This document shows positions 8,451 to 17,560 of a DNA stretch of 64,000 bases, one piece after another (positions within the stretch are counted from its first letter, which is position 1; each line of letters begins with the position of its first letter). The stretch is from assembly GCF_018069875.1 (NCBI RefSeq), contig NZ_JAGQDF010000017.1, positions 50,200 to 114,199 on the forward strand, written 5' to 3'. A model generated the notes under the pieces. It was given only the letters and a program-made list of their open reading frames with translations. It did not search any database and was not told the origin of the DNA. Both the position numbers and the translations under genes were made by a program. The stretch comes from Ideonella alba. Its GTDB lineage: Bacteria; Pseudomonadota; Gammaproteobacteria; Burkholderiales; Burkholderiaceae_C.

Positions 8451-9955
8451 GCTCTATCGCGCACATGGACCGCAGCGATGCACTGCGACTGGCGGCATCG
8501 CTGGTCATGATCGACATCGAGGGCACGGCCCTGAACGCCGCCGAGATCGAACTGTTGCGACGTCGCCCGGTGCGTGCCGTGTGCCTGTTCCGCAAGAATC
8601 TCGACGGCTTGGCGGGTACAAGGCGGCTGACGGCGCACTTGCATGCACTGCTGGGGACCAAGGCGCTGGTCGCGATGGACCAGGAAGGAGGCGCCGTCTC
8701 GCGGGCCACGTTCGTGCCCGTGGGGCCGGCCGGCATGGCCCTGGGGGCTGTGGGCGACGCCGACATCGCGCGCCAGGTCGGCGCGGCCACGGCCCGCTCG
8801 ATGGCCTGGTTGGGGGTGAACTGGAACTTTGCGCCCGTGCTGGACGTGAACAGCAATCCGGCCAATCCGGTGATCGGCGAGCGCAGCTTTTCCGACGACC
8901 CCGACGAGGTTTCACGGCTGGCCGGAGCCTGGATGGCTGGCAGCCTGCTGGAAGGCGTCGCCTGCTGCGTCAAGCACTTCCCCGGTCATGGCGACACTCA
9001 CGAAGACTCCCACCATGCGCTGCCAGAGGTCGACAAGACCCTGGCTGAACTGGAAGCTCTGGAGTTGCGGCCCTTCCACGCGCTGCACGAGCAGGCACCG
9101 GCGCTGATGACCGCCCACATCGTGTACCGCCAACTCGATGCTGACCGGCCGGCCACACTGTCGCGCTTTTTCCTGACCGAACTTCTGCGGCACCGCATCG
9201 GCTACCAGGGTGTGGTCATCACAGACGCCTTGATGATGCGCGCCATTGCCGACCGCTGGGGCCATGCGCGCGCTGCCGTGCTCGCACTGGCAGCGGGTGC
9301 TGACATGGTGCTGGCGCAAGGCAGCCTGCAAGAGCAGGAAGACACCGTGGACGCGGTGGCTGATGCCCTGGTCGACGGCCGCCTGGACCCTGCTCAGCTT
9401 CAGCGCGCGAGCCAGCGCATAGATGCCCTGGCCGAGCGCTTTCCGGCACGGCTGCGCGATGTCGATGCCGCGCGCTGGACCGCCGACATGCAACTGATGC
9501 AGCTGACCGCCGAACGTGCCTTGACCACCCTGCGCGCTGCGCAGGCACCGCGCGGTCCGCTGCGCGTCATCACCCAGGCAGAAGTGGCCAGTGACGGTGT
9601 CAGCGAAGCCGGTCCTTCTGCGCAGGAGCTGGCCTCGTTGTGGCCCCGTGGTACGGACATCGAGTGGCTGGTCGTTCCGAGACTGGTGGCGATGCGTGGC
9701 CAGGACATCCCGCGCGACCACCGCTGCAACGTGCTGGCCTCCAACACGCGCCAGCGCTACCCTTCAGCCGCGCGTGATTGGCCCATCGATCTGCATCTGG
9801 CCCTCTGGAACCCGTTTCAGGCCCTTGACCTGAATGCACCCACTGTGCTGACCTGGGGCTACGACGCGCCAGCGCTGCGCGCGCTGAGTGCCTGGCTTGC
9901 CGGCCACCTGACCGCCACCGGCCGTCCTCCGATTCGCGCTCTGGAGATGTCATGA
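8447..9955 (+). CDS. Glycoside hydrolase family 3 beta-N-acetylhexosaminidase (NagZ-like)
   Basis: Removes terminal GlcNAc residues from chitooligosaccharides or muropeptide-type substrates. The GH3 N-terminal domain shows the hexosaminidase signature KHFPGHGDT (residues 176-184), whose His is part of the family's catalytic dyad, and the nucleophile Asp in VVITDAL (about D260). The 502-residue product is longer than single-domain NagZ (about 340), with an extra C-terminal domain. No signal peptide is evident, so cytoplasmic action on imported oligosaccharides is likely. The start ATG 8447 overlaps the deaminase stop (ATGA) and the stop overlaps the permease start, indicating translational coupling. 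Confidence 0.9.
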   Translation: MSSIAHMDRSDALRLAASLVMIDIEGTALNAAEIELLRRRPVRAVCLFRKNLDGLAGTRRLTAHLHALLGTKALVAMDQEGGAVSRATFVPVGPAGMALGAVGDADIARQVGAATARSMAWLGVNWNFAPVLDVNSNPANPVIGERSFSDDPDEVSRLAGAWMAGSLLEGVACCVKHFPGHGDTHEDSHHALPEVDKTLAELEALELRPFHALHEQAPALMTAHIVYRQLDADRPATLSRFFLTELLRHRIGYQGVVITDALMMRAIADRWGHARAAVLALAAGADMVLAQGSLQEQEDTVDAVADALVDGRLDPAQLQRASQRIDALAERFPARLRDVDAARWTADMQLMQLTAERALTTLRAAQAPRGPLRVITQAEVASDGVSEAGPSAQELASLWPRGTDIEWLVVPRLVAMRGQDIPRDHRCNVLASNTRQRYPSAARDWPIDLHLALWNPFQALDLNAPTVLTWGYDAPALRALSAWLAGHLTATGRPPIRALEMS

Positions 9956-11214
9956 ACACGTCCGCACTGCGCTGGGTGCCCAGCCTGTACTTCGTCCAGG
10001 GTCTGCAGTTCTTTGTCGTCATGCTCATTGCCGGACTGATGTTCAAGAACCTCGGCGTGGGCAATGCCGACATCGCGCGCTGGACAGGTCTGATGGGCTT
10101 GGCCTGGGCGTTCAAGCCGCTGTGGAGCCCGCTGATCGAGCTGGTGGCCAGCAAGAAGCGCGTGGTCGTGATGTCACAGTTTCTCAGCGCCATGGGCCTG
10201 GCCGCGGTGGCGTTGGCCTTGCAGCTTCCGGCCTGGTTCGTCCTGTGCATTGCCGTGTTTTTTGTGCTCGCCTTCGCCTCGGCCACACACGACATTGCCT
10301 GTGACGGCCTGTATATGGCCTCGCTGGATGCCAAGCGGCAGGCGGCTTATGCCGGCTGGCAGGGCGCCTTCTTCAATGCCAGCAAGTTCCTGACCCTGGG
10401 AGGCCTGCTCGTACTGGCTGGCTGGCTGGAAAAGCGCCATGGCGTGGCCAACGCCTGGTCGGCCATTTTTCTGCTGCTGGCGCTGGTGCTGGCTGGCTTG
10501 GCAGCCTGGAACGCCCGTGTGCTGCCCAGCGCCATCGGCAGTCCGCCAGCACGTGGGCAGCTGTGGGCGAACTTTGCCGAGGTGCTGATGGACTTCCTGA
10601 AGAAGCCTGGCATCGGCTGGGCCTTTCTGTTCATCGTCCTGTTCCGCTTTGCAGAAGGTCAGGTGCAGACCATTGGACCGCTGTTCCTGATCGAGCCCCG
10701 GGAGCAGGGCGGCCTCGGGCTCAGCACCGAACAGGTTGGCGGCATCTACGGCACGGCCGGTACGGCGGCCTTTCTGGTCGGATCCATCCTGAGCGGCTAC
10801 TTCACCGCAGCGCTGGGTCTGCGCCGCGCGATGCCTGTCCTGCTGCTTGCCATGATGATTCCCAACGCCACATTCTGGTGGTTGGCCCATGCGCTGCCCA
10901 CGGATGCCTGGCTCACCACTGCAGCCATCGCCATCGAGATGGCAGGCTACGGCTTTGGCTTTGTGGGCATGATTCTTTTCATCATGCAGGTGGTTGCTCC
11001 TGGTCGCTTCAGCACGGCGCACTATGCGCTGGGCAGCGGCGTCATGCAGCTGGGGTTCATTTTCAGCAAGACCATCAGCGGCGACGTCCAGCAGGCGCTG
11101 GGCTACGACACCTTCTTTGCCTGGACCATGGTGGCAGGTCTGCCTGCGCTGTTGTTGTGGCTGTGGGTACGGCGGCGTATCGGCGCGCCCGCACCTGAGC
11201 CCGCCGCAGGATGA
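9952..11214 (+). CDS. MFS permease (AmpG/SLC33-like) in the chitin operon
   Basis: A 420-residue integral membrane protein with about 12 hydrophobic segments and the layout of the AmpG/acetyl-CoA-transporter branch of the major facilitator superfamily, for example FVQGLQFF near the N-terminus and the loop FKPLWSPLIE. AmpG relatives carry GlcNAc-containing muropeptides inward. Here the neighbouring hydrolases suggest GlcNAc or chitooligosaccharide uptake across the inner membrane (inference). It overlaps both flanking genes by 4 bases (ATGA). Substrate cannot be settled from sequence. Confidence 0.85.
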   Translation: MNTSALRWVPSLYFVQGLQFFVVMLIAGLMFKNLGVGNADIARWTGLMGLAWAFKPLWSPLIELVASKKRVVVMSQFLSAMGLAAVALALQLPAWFVLCIAVFFVLAFASATHDIACDGLYMASLDAKRQAAYAGWQGAFFNASKFLTLGGLLVLAGWLEKRHGVANAWSAIFLLLALVLAGLAAWNARVLPSAIGSPPARGQLWANFAEVLMDFLKKPGIGWAFLFIVLFRFAEGQVQTIGPLFLIEPREQGGLGLSTEQVGGIYGTAGTAAFLVGSILSGYFTAALGLRRAMPVLLLAMMIPNATFWWLAHALPTDAWLTTAAIAIEMAGYGFGFVGMILFIMQVVAPGRFSTAHYALGSGVMQLGFIFSKTISGDVQQALGYDTFFAWTMVAGLPALLLWLWVRRRIGAPAPEPAAG

Positions 11215-12074
11215 TCGCGACACTGGCGCTGGCTGGCGCCTTGTTCTTCGACGACTTCAGCCAAGCCGACCGGCAGGCACTGGTGCAAAGCGGTTGGACA
11301 CTGCGCGACAAGATCGGTCATCCCGGCATCGTCGGTGCACGCTGGGACGCGGGGCACATCGAACTGGTTGCCGACCCTCAGCAGCCGAACAACCGCCTGT
11401 TGCGTCTGCATGCGGCCACCGACGGCACGCCAGAAGGCAGCTACCAGACACAGCTTTGCCGCGCACCGAAGACGCTGTGGGGGACCACCAGCGCGCGCAT
11501 ACGCTTCAGCGACCAACCGCACACGGGCGCCGACGGTGATGCCGTGATCCAGGCCTTTTTCCAGGTCAGCCCCCTGCGCTTTGACTATGACCCGCTGTTC
11601 AGCGAGCTGGATTGGGAGTACCTGCCCAACGGCGGTTGGGGCGCAACCGAAACTCGGCTGTACGGCATTGCCTGGCAGACCGTGCGCCTGGAGCCCTGGG
11701 ATGCCCACAACCTCAGCACGGAAGTCAAGCGCAGCTTTGGAGACCGCTGGACCCAGCTCACCGTGCAAAGCACGCCGCAAGGCAGCCGATGGTTCGTTGA
11801 CGGCCGACAGGTGGCGTGGCATGCAGGGCGCACGGTGCCCCGGCAAGCCATGTCGCTGGCCTTCAGCCACTGGTTTTCGCCCAGCGGGCTGTTGCCCGTG
11901 AGCGCGGGTGCCCCGCGTCACTACAGCTTTGATGTCGACTGGGTGCTGCATCTGCCCGATCAATCGGCGTCACCGCAGGCGATGCGTCAGCGCGTGCAGG
12001 CACTGCGCCGCGCGGGCGTGGCCCAGCAGGACAACCTGCCGCCGCCAGAACAGCCTGCACGCTGCGATTTTTGA
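11211..12074 (+). CDS. Glycoside hydrolase family 16-like protein
   Basis: A 287-residue protein with a concanavalin-like fold signature. The motif ELDWE (residues 132-136, in FSELDWEYLPNG) fits the GH16 catalytic pattern ExDxE/ExDxxE with two acidic catalytic residues. The N-terminus is short and hydrophobic (MIATLALAGALFF), which may be a minimal signal peptide, but no clear cleavage site is visible. The C-terminal 30 residues (QAMRQRVQALRR) are predicted helical and outside the usual fold. It overlaps the permease gene by ATGA and lies 9 bases before the chitinase gene. GH16 members cut beta-glucans, galactans or transfer chitin chains; which applies is open. Confidence 0.7.
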   Translation: MIATLALAGALFFDDFSQADRQALVQSGWTLRDKIGHPGIVGARWDAGHIELVADPQQPNNRLLRLHAATDGTPEGSYQTQLCRAPKTLWGTTSARIRFSDQPHTGADGDAVIQAFFQVSPLRFDYDPLFSELDWEYLPNGGWGATETRLYGIAWQTVRLEPWDAHNLSTEVKRSFGDRWTQLTVQSTPQGSRWFVDGRQVAWHAGRTVPRQAMSLAFSHWFSPSGLLPVSAGAPRHYSFDVDWVLHLPDQSASPQAMRQRVQALRRAGVAQQDNLPPPEQPARCDF

Positions 12075-12083
12075 GAACAGCCC

Positions 12084-13523
12084 ATGCCCAACTTCATGGC
12101 CCTCGTCCTGCCTGTCGTGTTCCTGGCGCTGGTGGCGGGACCCGCCAGTGCCGCACCAGGAGGCTGTCTGACTCGGGGCACACAAAGCGAAAATCGGCCC
12201 CAGCGAGCGGATTTTTTGCCGGATTCGCCGCCCCATAGCCGAGCTATGGGGCAAGAAGACGGTGAAAAAGCCGCCGCTGCGGTCGATTTGCAGCCGGCGA
12301 CTCCCAAGTCCGACAGCCTCCTGGACGCACCGTGGTTTGGCGGTGGCGCTCGTGCGGTGCAACGTCAAGGCGACGCCGTGGTCGGCGTTTACGTGATCAA
12401 CGAGCGGCCTGCCAGCGCTGTCGATCGGCTGCCACTGGGCAGTGTCAGCCATGTGCTGTACGCCTTTCTGCATCTGTGCGGCCCCGGTCAGGTGGCGCGT
12501 GATGCGCAGGCCTGCCAGGGCCGGCCGGCCTTCGACGTAGTACCGCACCCCCAGCATCGCATCTTCGACGAGGCCTTCCAGCGCTTGAAGCGCCGCGATC
12601 CGCGCGTGCAGGTGTTGGCTTCGGTGGGCGGATGGGGCGGTTCTGACCCGCTGTTCCACGCCGCCAGCACCGCGGAAGGGCGTCAGGCGGTGGTGCTGGC
12701 CATGCAGCGCTTTTTGCGTGAACACCCCGGCTTTGACGGCATCGACATCGACTGGGAGCATCCAGGCGGCAACGGCGCAGCCAATGGCGTGCAACTGGGT
12801 CATCCCGAGGATGGGCGCCACTATGCGTTACTGATGCAGGACTTGCGTGCGGGGCTGGATGCGCTCGGCCGGGAAACCGGTCGACGCTACGGGTTGACGG
12901 TTGCCGTCAACGCCACCGCCGCTGTGCTGGACCGTATCGACTGGAGCCTTGCGGCTCCGCCGCTGGATCTGGTCTTCCTGATGACCTACGACTACCATGG
13001 CCCATGGACCGAGAAGGCGGGCCACCATGCGCCGCTGTTCAGCAGCTGGGCCGGTGCCGACGACAGCCTGGCGCAGTCGGTGGCGCACATGCGTCGTCAT
13101 GGCGTACCGCTGTCCAAGCTGGTGGCCGGGGTGGCCTTTTACGGCCGCGGCTTCTCAGGCGTGAAAGACCCGCGCCCAGGGGCTGACCGCAGCGGCGTGT
13201 TTCCGATCCGCGAGGACGGCGCCATCTTTTACCGCGACCTCGCGCGACAGTACCTGGACCGGCAGGGCAGGGGCAGGGGTGGGTTCGAGACCCGATTCAG
13301 TCATGCGCAACAGGCGTGGAGCCTGTACGACTCCGCGCACCAACGCTGGATCGGGTACGACGATCCCCGCGCCGTGGCCGAAAAGGCACGCTATGCCCGC
13401 GAAGTCGGACTGGCCGGCGTGTTCGCCTGGGAGTTGAGCCAGGACAACGGCGATTTGCTCAATGCCATGAATCGTGGCAGCGGCCACCGCCTGCTGGCCC
13501 CGGAAAGCCGACAGGCGCCTTGA
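12084..13523 (+). CDS. Secreted GH18 chitinase with an in-frame palindromic insertion
   Basis: Endo-acting chitinase (glycoside hydrolase family 18). Residues 1-24 form a Sec signal peptide ending PASAA. Residues 25-80 are encoded by the palindromic element and so form an inserted linker. The TIM-barrel then starts at about residue 98 (VVGVYVINE), with the substrate motif SVGGWGGS (180-187) and the catalytic DGIDIDWE (218-225, acid E225); FLMTYDYHGPW and the late barrel strand VFAWELSQDNGDLL are also present. It is the last gene of the operon. An ATG with a modest site is used at 12084. All catalytic residues are kept despite the insertion, so the gene is probably functional. Confidence 0.92.
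   Translation: MPNFMALVLPVVFLALVAGPASAAPGGCLTRGTQSENRPQRADFLPDSPPHSRAMGQEDGEKAAAAVDLQPATPKSDSLLDAPWFGGGARAVQRQGDAVVGVYVINERPASAVDRLPLGSVSHVLYAFLHLCGPGQVARDAQACQGRPAFDVVPHPQHRIFDEAFQRLKRRDPRVQVLASVGGWGGSDPLFHAASTAEGRQAVVLAMQRFLREHPGFDGIDIDWEHPGGNGAANGVQLGHPEDGRHYALLMQDLRAGLDALGRETGRRYGLTVAVNATAAVLDRIDWSLAAPPLDLVFLMTYDYHGPWTEKAGHHAPLFSSWAGADDSLAQSVAHMRRHGVPLSKLVAGVAFYGRGFSGVKDPRPGADRSGVFPIREDGAIFYRDLARQYLDRQGRGRGGFETRFSHAQQAWSLYDSAHQRWIGYDDPRAVAEKARYAREVGLAGVFAWELSQDNGDLLNAMNRGSGHRLLAPESRQAP
12156..12324. mobile_element. Palindromic MITE-like element, copy 2 (in frame in the chitinase gene)
   Basis: Core 12159-12321 (163 bp) with terminal inverted repeats matching at all but two of the outer 22 bases, and the same central hairpin with a CGA loop. 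The flanks are CA and TG, where copy 1 has TA on both sides. It begins on the same codon phase as copy 1 and encodes a similar 55-residue peptide (QRADFLPDSPPHS, GQEDGEKAAAA). It sits directly after the signal peptide cleavage region. Confidence 0.85.
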
Positions 13524-13580
13524 CGGCTTTGCCGATCCCGACCCTTACCCGCACAGGCAGGGACGGCTTGAGGAGTTTTC

Positions 13581-13953
13581 ATACGTTCCCGTCTCTTGCC
13601 AATGGCTCTTGCGGCTTCATTGGCCCTGGCCACGGCCGGTGCAGTGGTAGCCCAAAACCAGGAGCCCATCCAGCCCATCGTGCCTCCCCAGCAGGTGAAT
13701 TTGGGCCAGGTGGAATTGGGCAAGAAGCTGTATTTCGATCCGCGGCTGTCCAAGTCGGGATTCATTTCTTGCAACTCGTGCCACAACCTCAGCATGGGTG
13801 GTACCGACAACATCAAGACCAGCATCGGCGATAAGTGGCAACAGGGCCCGATCAACGCGCCAACGGTGCTTAATTCCAGCCTGAACCTGGCCCAGTTCTG
13901 GGATGGCCGTGCATCAGACCTGAAAGCCCAGGCCGGTGGCCCCATCGCCAACC
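13581..13953 (+). pseudogene. Cytochrome c peroxidase (di-haem type), truncated by IS4
   Basis: Remnant of a periplasmic di-haem cytochrome c peroxidase/MauG-family gene. About 120 residues remain: a signal peptide ending VVAQ, LGKKLYFDPRLS, the first haem-binding CNSCHN motif, and QFWDGRASDLKAQAGGPIANP, all typical of the N-terminal haem domain. The second haem domain is missing because an IS4-type element begins at 13954. A good ribosome site (AGGAG at 13571-13575) precedes an ATA codon at 13581 in frame, which suggests the original ATG was also lost; the next in-frame codons are TTG 13596 and ATG 13602. The 3' part is not found after the element. Confidence 0.85.
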
Positions 13954-15344
13954 CAATGCTGCGAACTTAACCCAGTTGAGCTAGAATCAGAATCGCAAGT
14001 GCTTGATTTTATTAATGTTTTCTCTCTTGACAAGGTCGCTGCCCATGCCGACCTCAATACTGTGATTCCGTACAGCAAATTCTGCTGAACCTGTCCGAGA
14101 CCATCACGTCGGCGACCTTCGCGCAACGCGCGCGCCATCCGAGCAACCCGAACGCGTTCACCCGACGCCGCAAGTTGCCGCTGCCCACGCTGGTAGCGTG
14201 CCTGCTGAGCCAGCGATGCAGTTCCCAGCAGACCTCGCTGGACACCTTCTTCACCTGCTTGGGCGGCAGCGGCGATCTCGTCCGAGGGGCCAGCGATCGT
14301 GCGCTGGCGCGGGCTCGCGGTCGGTTGCACCTGCCGGCCCTGCAGGACCTCAACGATCAACTGCTCGTCGACGCCGAGCGGCTCGGCCTGATTCCGCGCT
14401 GGCGCGGCCGTCGCCTGGTCGCCGCCGATGCCTCGGTGCTGATGCCGGCCACGCGGCGCTGCCCTCGCACCGTGGGTCTGGCCACGCGTGATCAGCGGCT
14501 GTTTGCCCTGTACCTGCCCGGCGCGGACCTCACGCTGCATGCTGCCGTGCACAGCGCGGCCGAGTCCGAGCGGGCCATGCTGATGGAGGCGCTGCATCGC
14601 CTGAACCAGGACGACGTGCTGCTGCTCGACCGTGGCTACCCCGCCGCCTGGCTGGTGCAATCGCTGATCGAGCGCGGCATCGGCTTCGTCATGCGCTGCG
14701 ATATGGCCAGCGGCTGGCCGGCCGTGCGCACGTTCATCCGCAGCGGGCAGACCGAGGCCACGGTCACCCTCAACAGGCCTTCGGCACAGGACGCTGCCGA
14801 TTGGGGCTGCCAGCGCAGTGCACCCCGCGTGCGTCTGGTGCGCCAGGTCGCGCCCAATGGCGCCGTGCGCGTGCTGGCGACCAACCTGGATGCCCAGCAG
14901 GCCCCGGCCGGCGACTTCGGCGCGCTTTACCACCAGCGCTGGCGCATCGAGGAAGCGTTCAAGCGCCTGAAGCACAACCTGCACCTCGAGTCGGTCAGCG
15001 GCCTGAGCCAGCACGCCTTGCTCATCGACGTCGCCTCCAAGGTGCTGGCCGACAACATCGCCGCATTGCTGACCAAAGCCAGCGAGTCGGCGCTGCCGCA
15101 CGACCGCGTCTGCGCGCCACACGCCAACGCCCGCTATGCCGCCCAACTCTTGCAGCGTGCATTGCCGCGCATCCTGCTGGCCGTCGGTGATGTGCTCGGC
15201 GCCATCGGCAACGTCTTCAACATGCTCGTGCAGCACGCCCAGCGCTATCGCCCCGGGGCGATCCTGTCCACGTCCCGAGCACCATCGCAAGACTCATCCG
15301 CGCTTTGCCTTCAAGGGGTGATCGGGCTTAAGTTCGCAGCATTG
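13954..15344 (+). mobile_element. IS4-family insertion sequence
   Basis: Bounded by 17-bp perfect inverted repeats (13954-13970 and 15328-15344; CAATGCTGCGAACTTAA outward-in). It carries one transposase frame. No target duplication is visible, and the interrupted peroxidase gene does not resume to the right. Recombination between two copies with loss of the DNA between them is a likely explanation (inference). Confidence 0.9.
14015..15280 (+). pseudogene. IS4-family transposase, frameshifted near its start
   Basis: DDE transposase for the surrounding element. The natural N-terminus appears to begin at ATG 14015 (MFSLDKVAAHADL...YSKF) and runs into a TGA at 14084; the downstream frame then continues as LLNLSETITSATFAQ. 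The junction reads TTCTGCTG where TTCCTGCTG would join the two frames, so a single C seems to be lost near 14081. The downstream frame holds the first Asp in VAADASV, the second in LLDRGYPA and the YxxRWxIEExFKxLK motif with the catalytic Glu. It runs openly past the gene's likely end to 15404. Without the first 23 codons a TTG at 14175 could start a shorter protein. Confidence 0.8.
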
Positions 15345-15846
15345 TCTCCCAGATGCGCCCCAAGGGCTTATCGGAAGTCTCCAAGCGGTTCGGGCTCAGG
15401 CTGAAGCCGAGTCAGTTTCAAAGCTCGAAGGGAATTGACCTGCCTCGAAAAAAACCCGCCGCGCCGTGAGGTCGCGACGGGTGAACAGAGCCGACTGGAA
15501 CGAATTCCTTTGCCGACTGCGGCGGGATGCCATGAGTGAGTGGTTTCCCTGAGCGTGCCGGAGTCTCCGTCTTGGCACACCAGCAAGGCGTCAATGCGAC
15601 GAAACGCCTGAAAAAAGGCACCAAGGGACCGTTCCTTGAAACCAAGCAGCACTGCACAAGCGAATGGCGTGGTTTTCTGCGACCGAAGGGTATCCGGGAA
15701 GTGGCGGTGTAATTCACACTATCTCGTCGCCGCTGCAAAACGCCCACAACCCGCATGAACACTTACTCTGCGGGGTGAATGCCGATGGCGAGAACTCCCA
15801 GGAAGCGATTCAATGGAGCGCAGTTTCCGGGAGTTCTTGACCGCCG
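15345..15846. other. Non-coding or degenerate stretch between insertion sequences
   Basis: About 500 bases with no convincing gene. A short frame at 15353-15469 ends in a Lys/Arg-rich peptide (LPRKKPAAP) and may be the tail of a gene cut by the IS4 element. An inverted repeat pairs AGAACTCCC (15791-15799) with GGGAGTTCT (15830-15838) just before the IS5-type remnant. CTGCAAAAC at about 15734 recurs in inverse orientation near 18675-18683 and might mark the old ends of that IS5-type element. Confidence 0.4.
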
Positions 15847-16091
15847 ATGAGCACCGACGATTTCTTCCGCGCCCGCCTGGATCAGATGATCGACCTGTGC
15901 CATCCGCTGGCGGTGCTGGCCACGCGAATGCCCTGGGATGAGATCGAGAAGGCGCTGGCGCCGGCCCTTGCGCACAAGGATCGCGCTGGCCGGCAGGTCG
16001 AGGGAGCGGACCTGTTCGGCCCGACCCTTCAGGTGGCGGGCTCTGGGGTCAGCAACCGCGGCCGGCCATCGGGCACCTGAAGGCCGATCAC
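15847..16091 (+). pseudogene. IS5-family transposase remnant, N-terminal part
   Basis: The first 70 codons read like the N-terminus of an IS5-family transposase (DDFFRARLDQMIDL, PLAVLATRMPWDEIE, GVSNRGRP). After GRP the sequence jumps, with a frame change, to IGHLKADH, which belongs near the family's C-terminus, so the catalytic middle was deleted. The remnant is then broken at 16091 by the IS21 element and resumes at 18452. It can no longer make transposase. Confidence 0.75.
16086..16091. repeat. Target-site duplication GATCAC (left)
   Basis: GATCAC lies directly before the left end (TGTCAG) of the IS21-type element and is repeated at 18452-18457 directly after its right end (TGACA). Removing the element and one copy restores the transposase reading KADHRMDRC, which confirms the insertion point. 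Confidence 0.9.
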
Positions 16092-16165
16092 TGTCAGTGG
16101 TCTTCCAATAATCCCCACTGATGGTCGTCGAATTTTCCCCACCCATCACCGCCAAGGAGCGAACG

Positions 16166-17560
16166 ATGGAAGTGGAAGAAGTGGAAGATCTGCCGACAGC
16201 GATGTCCGAGCAAGGTTGCGATGCACAGGGCCCGAGGGCCCTGTGCATCGCGTCGGCTACGGTGCCCATGTCCTCGGAGGACATGGAGGCGCCTGTGCTT
16301 GGTCAACAGCAATGGGAAGCGGTTCATGCGCGCCACGCGCTGGGCGAGAGCATCTCGGCCATCGCGCGTGGTCTGGATGTCGATCGCAAGACGGTGCGCA
16401 ACTGCCTGCGCCAGACGTCGTGGAAGCCCTATCAGCGCACGGCCGAGAGCAGTCTGCTGGACGAACACCGGGCGTGGATCACCGAGCGGGCCCCGCAGGT
16501 GAACTACTCAGCGCGCATCCTGTGGCAGGAGTTGCGCGCGCAGCGCGGCTTTCAGGGCAGCTACGTCATCGTGCGCCGGGCCGTGGCGCCGCTGCGCCTG
16601 CAAGCATCGGTGGCCGCGTTGACCCAACGTCGCTTCGAGACCGGCCCGGGCGAACAGGCCCAATGCGACTGGGGCCAGATCACGGTGTCCCTGGGCGAGG
16701 TGCCAACCGCCGTCCACATCTTCGTGATGACACTGGGCTACAGCCGGCGCGGCTTCGCGATGGGCTTCCTGGGCGAGCGCATGCCCGACCTGCTGGCCGC
16801 GCACGAGGCGGCATTCGCGCACTTCGGCGGGCGCTGCGAGTTTCTGCTGTACGACCGCATGCGCACCGTGGTGCTCGGCACGACCAAGGGCAAGCCCAAG
16901 CTGAACGCCACCTTCGCGAGCTTCGCCAGCCACTGGGGCTTCACCCCGAGGCTGTGCCAGCCCTATCGGGCCCAGACCAAGGGCAAGGTCGAGTCGGGCG
17001 TGAAGTACGTCAAGCGCAACTTCGTGCCCGGTCGCGTGTTCCATGACCTGGAAGACTTCAACGCGCAGCTCGCGGCCTGGCAGCTCGGCGTCGCCGACCT
17101 GCGCACGCACGGCACGACGCACCAGCGGCCCATCGACCGCTTTGCCCACGAGGCGCCCGCGCTGGCACCCACCGCCAGCCACCCGAGCTTCCTGCAGGCG
17201 ATGGTGCGCGATCGCGTCGTGGCCGACGATTGGCTGGTGGCCATCGAGGGCAACCGCTATTCCGTCCCCTTCGCACTGATCGGTAAGACCGTGCAGGTGG
17301 TTCGCCAAGGCGGCCTGTGGGTGATACGCCACCGCGGCACCGTGGTGGCCGAGCACGCGGTGCAGGCCGGACGCGGGCAGCTCAGCGTCAAGCCTGAGCA
17401 CGGCCCCGGCGCAGCCATGCGCAACACCCGGCAGCGCTTCTCTTCGTCGAGTGCGCCGCCTCCGACGGTCACGGCCGATTCGGCCGGCACCGTCGAGGTC
17501 CGCGACCTGGCCATCTACGACCGAGTCGGCTCGCCGACTCCCGAGGAGGCCATCGTATGA
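16166..17560 (+). CDS. istA: IS21-family transposase IstA
   Basis: DDE transposase of the IS21 element. An N-terminal helix-turn-helix (AIARGLDVDRKTVRNCLR) precedes the integrase core: first Asp in QCDWGQI, second in LLYDRMRT, Glu in KGKVESGVKYVKRNF. ATG 16166 is chosen because AAGGAG lies 7 bases upstream, over a GTG at 16121 nearer the element end. The product has 464 residues, within the family's usual range. Its stop overlaps the istB start by ATGA. Confidence 0.95.
   Translation: MEVEEVEDLPTAMSEQGCDAQGPRALCIASATVPMSSEDMEAPVLGQQQWEAVHARHALGESISAIARGLDVDRKTVRNCLRQTSWKPYQRTAESSLLDEHRAWITERAPQVNYSARILWQELRAQRGFQGSYVIVRRAVAPLRLQASVAALTQRRFETGPGEQAQCDWGQITVSLGEVPTAVHIFVMTLGYSRRGFAMGFLGERMPDLLAAHEAAFAHFGGRCEFLLYDRMRTVVLGTTKGKPKLNATFASFASHWGFTPRLCQPYRAQTKGKVESGVKYVKRNFVPGRVFHDLEDFNAQLAAWQLGVADLRTHGTTHQRPIDRFAHEAPALAPTASHPSFLQAMVRDRVVADDWLVAIEGNRYSVPFALIGKTVQVVRQGGLWVIRHRGTVVAEHAVQAGRGQLSVKPEHGPGAAMRNTRQRFSSSSAPPPTVTADSAGTVEVRDLAIYDRVGSPTPEEAIV

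Noticed and set aside
15763..16284. Minus-strand frame overlapping the IS5 remnant and IS21 left end
   Set aside because: It crosses the IS21 insertion point and its target duplication, so it cannot be an ancestral gene, and it has no domain.
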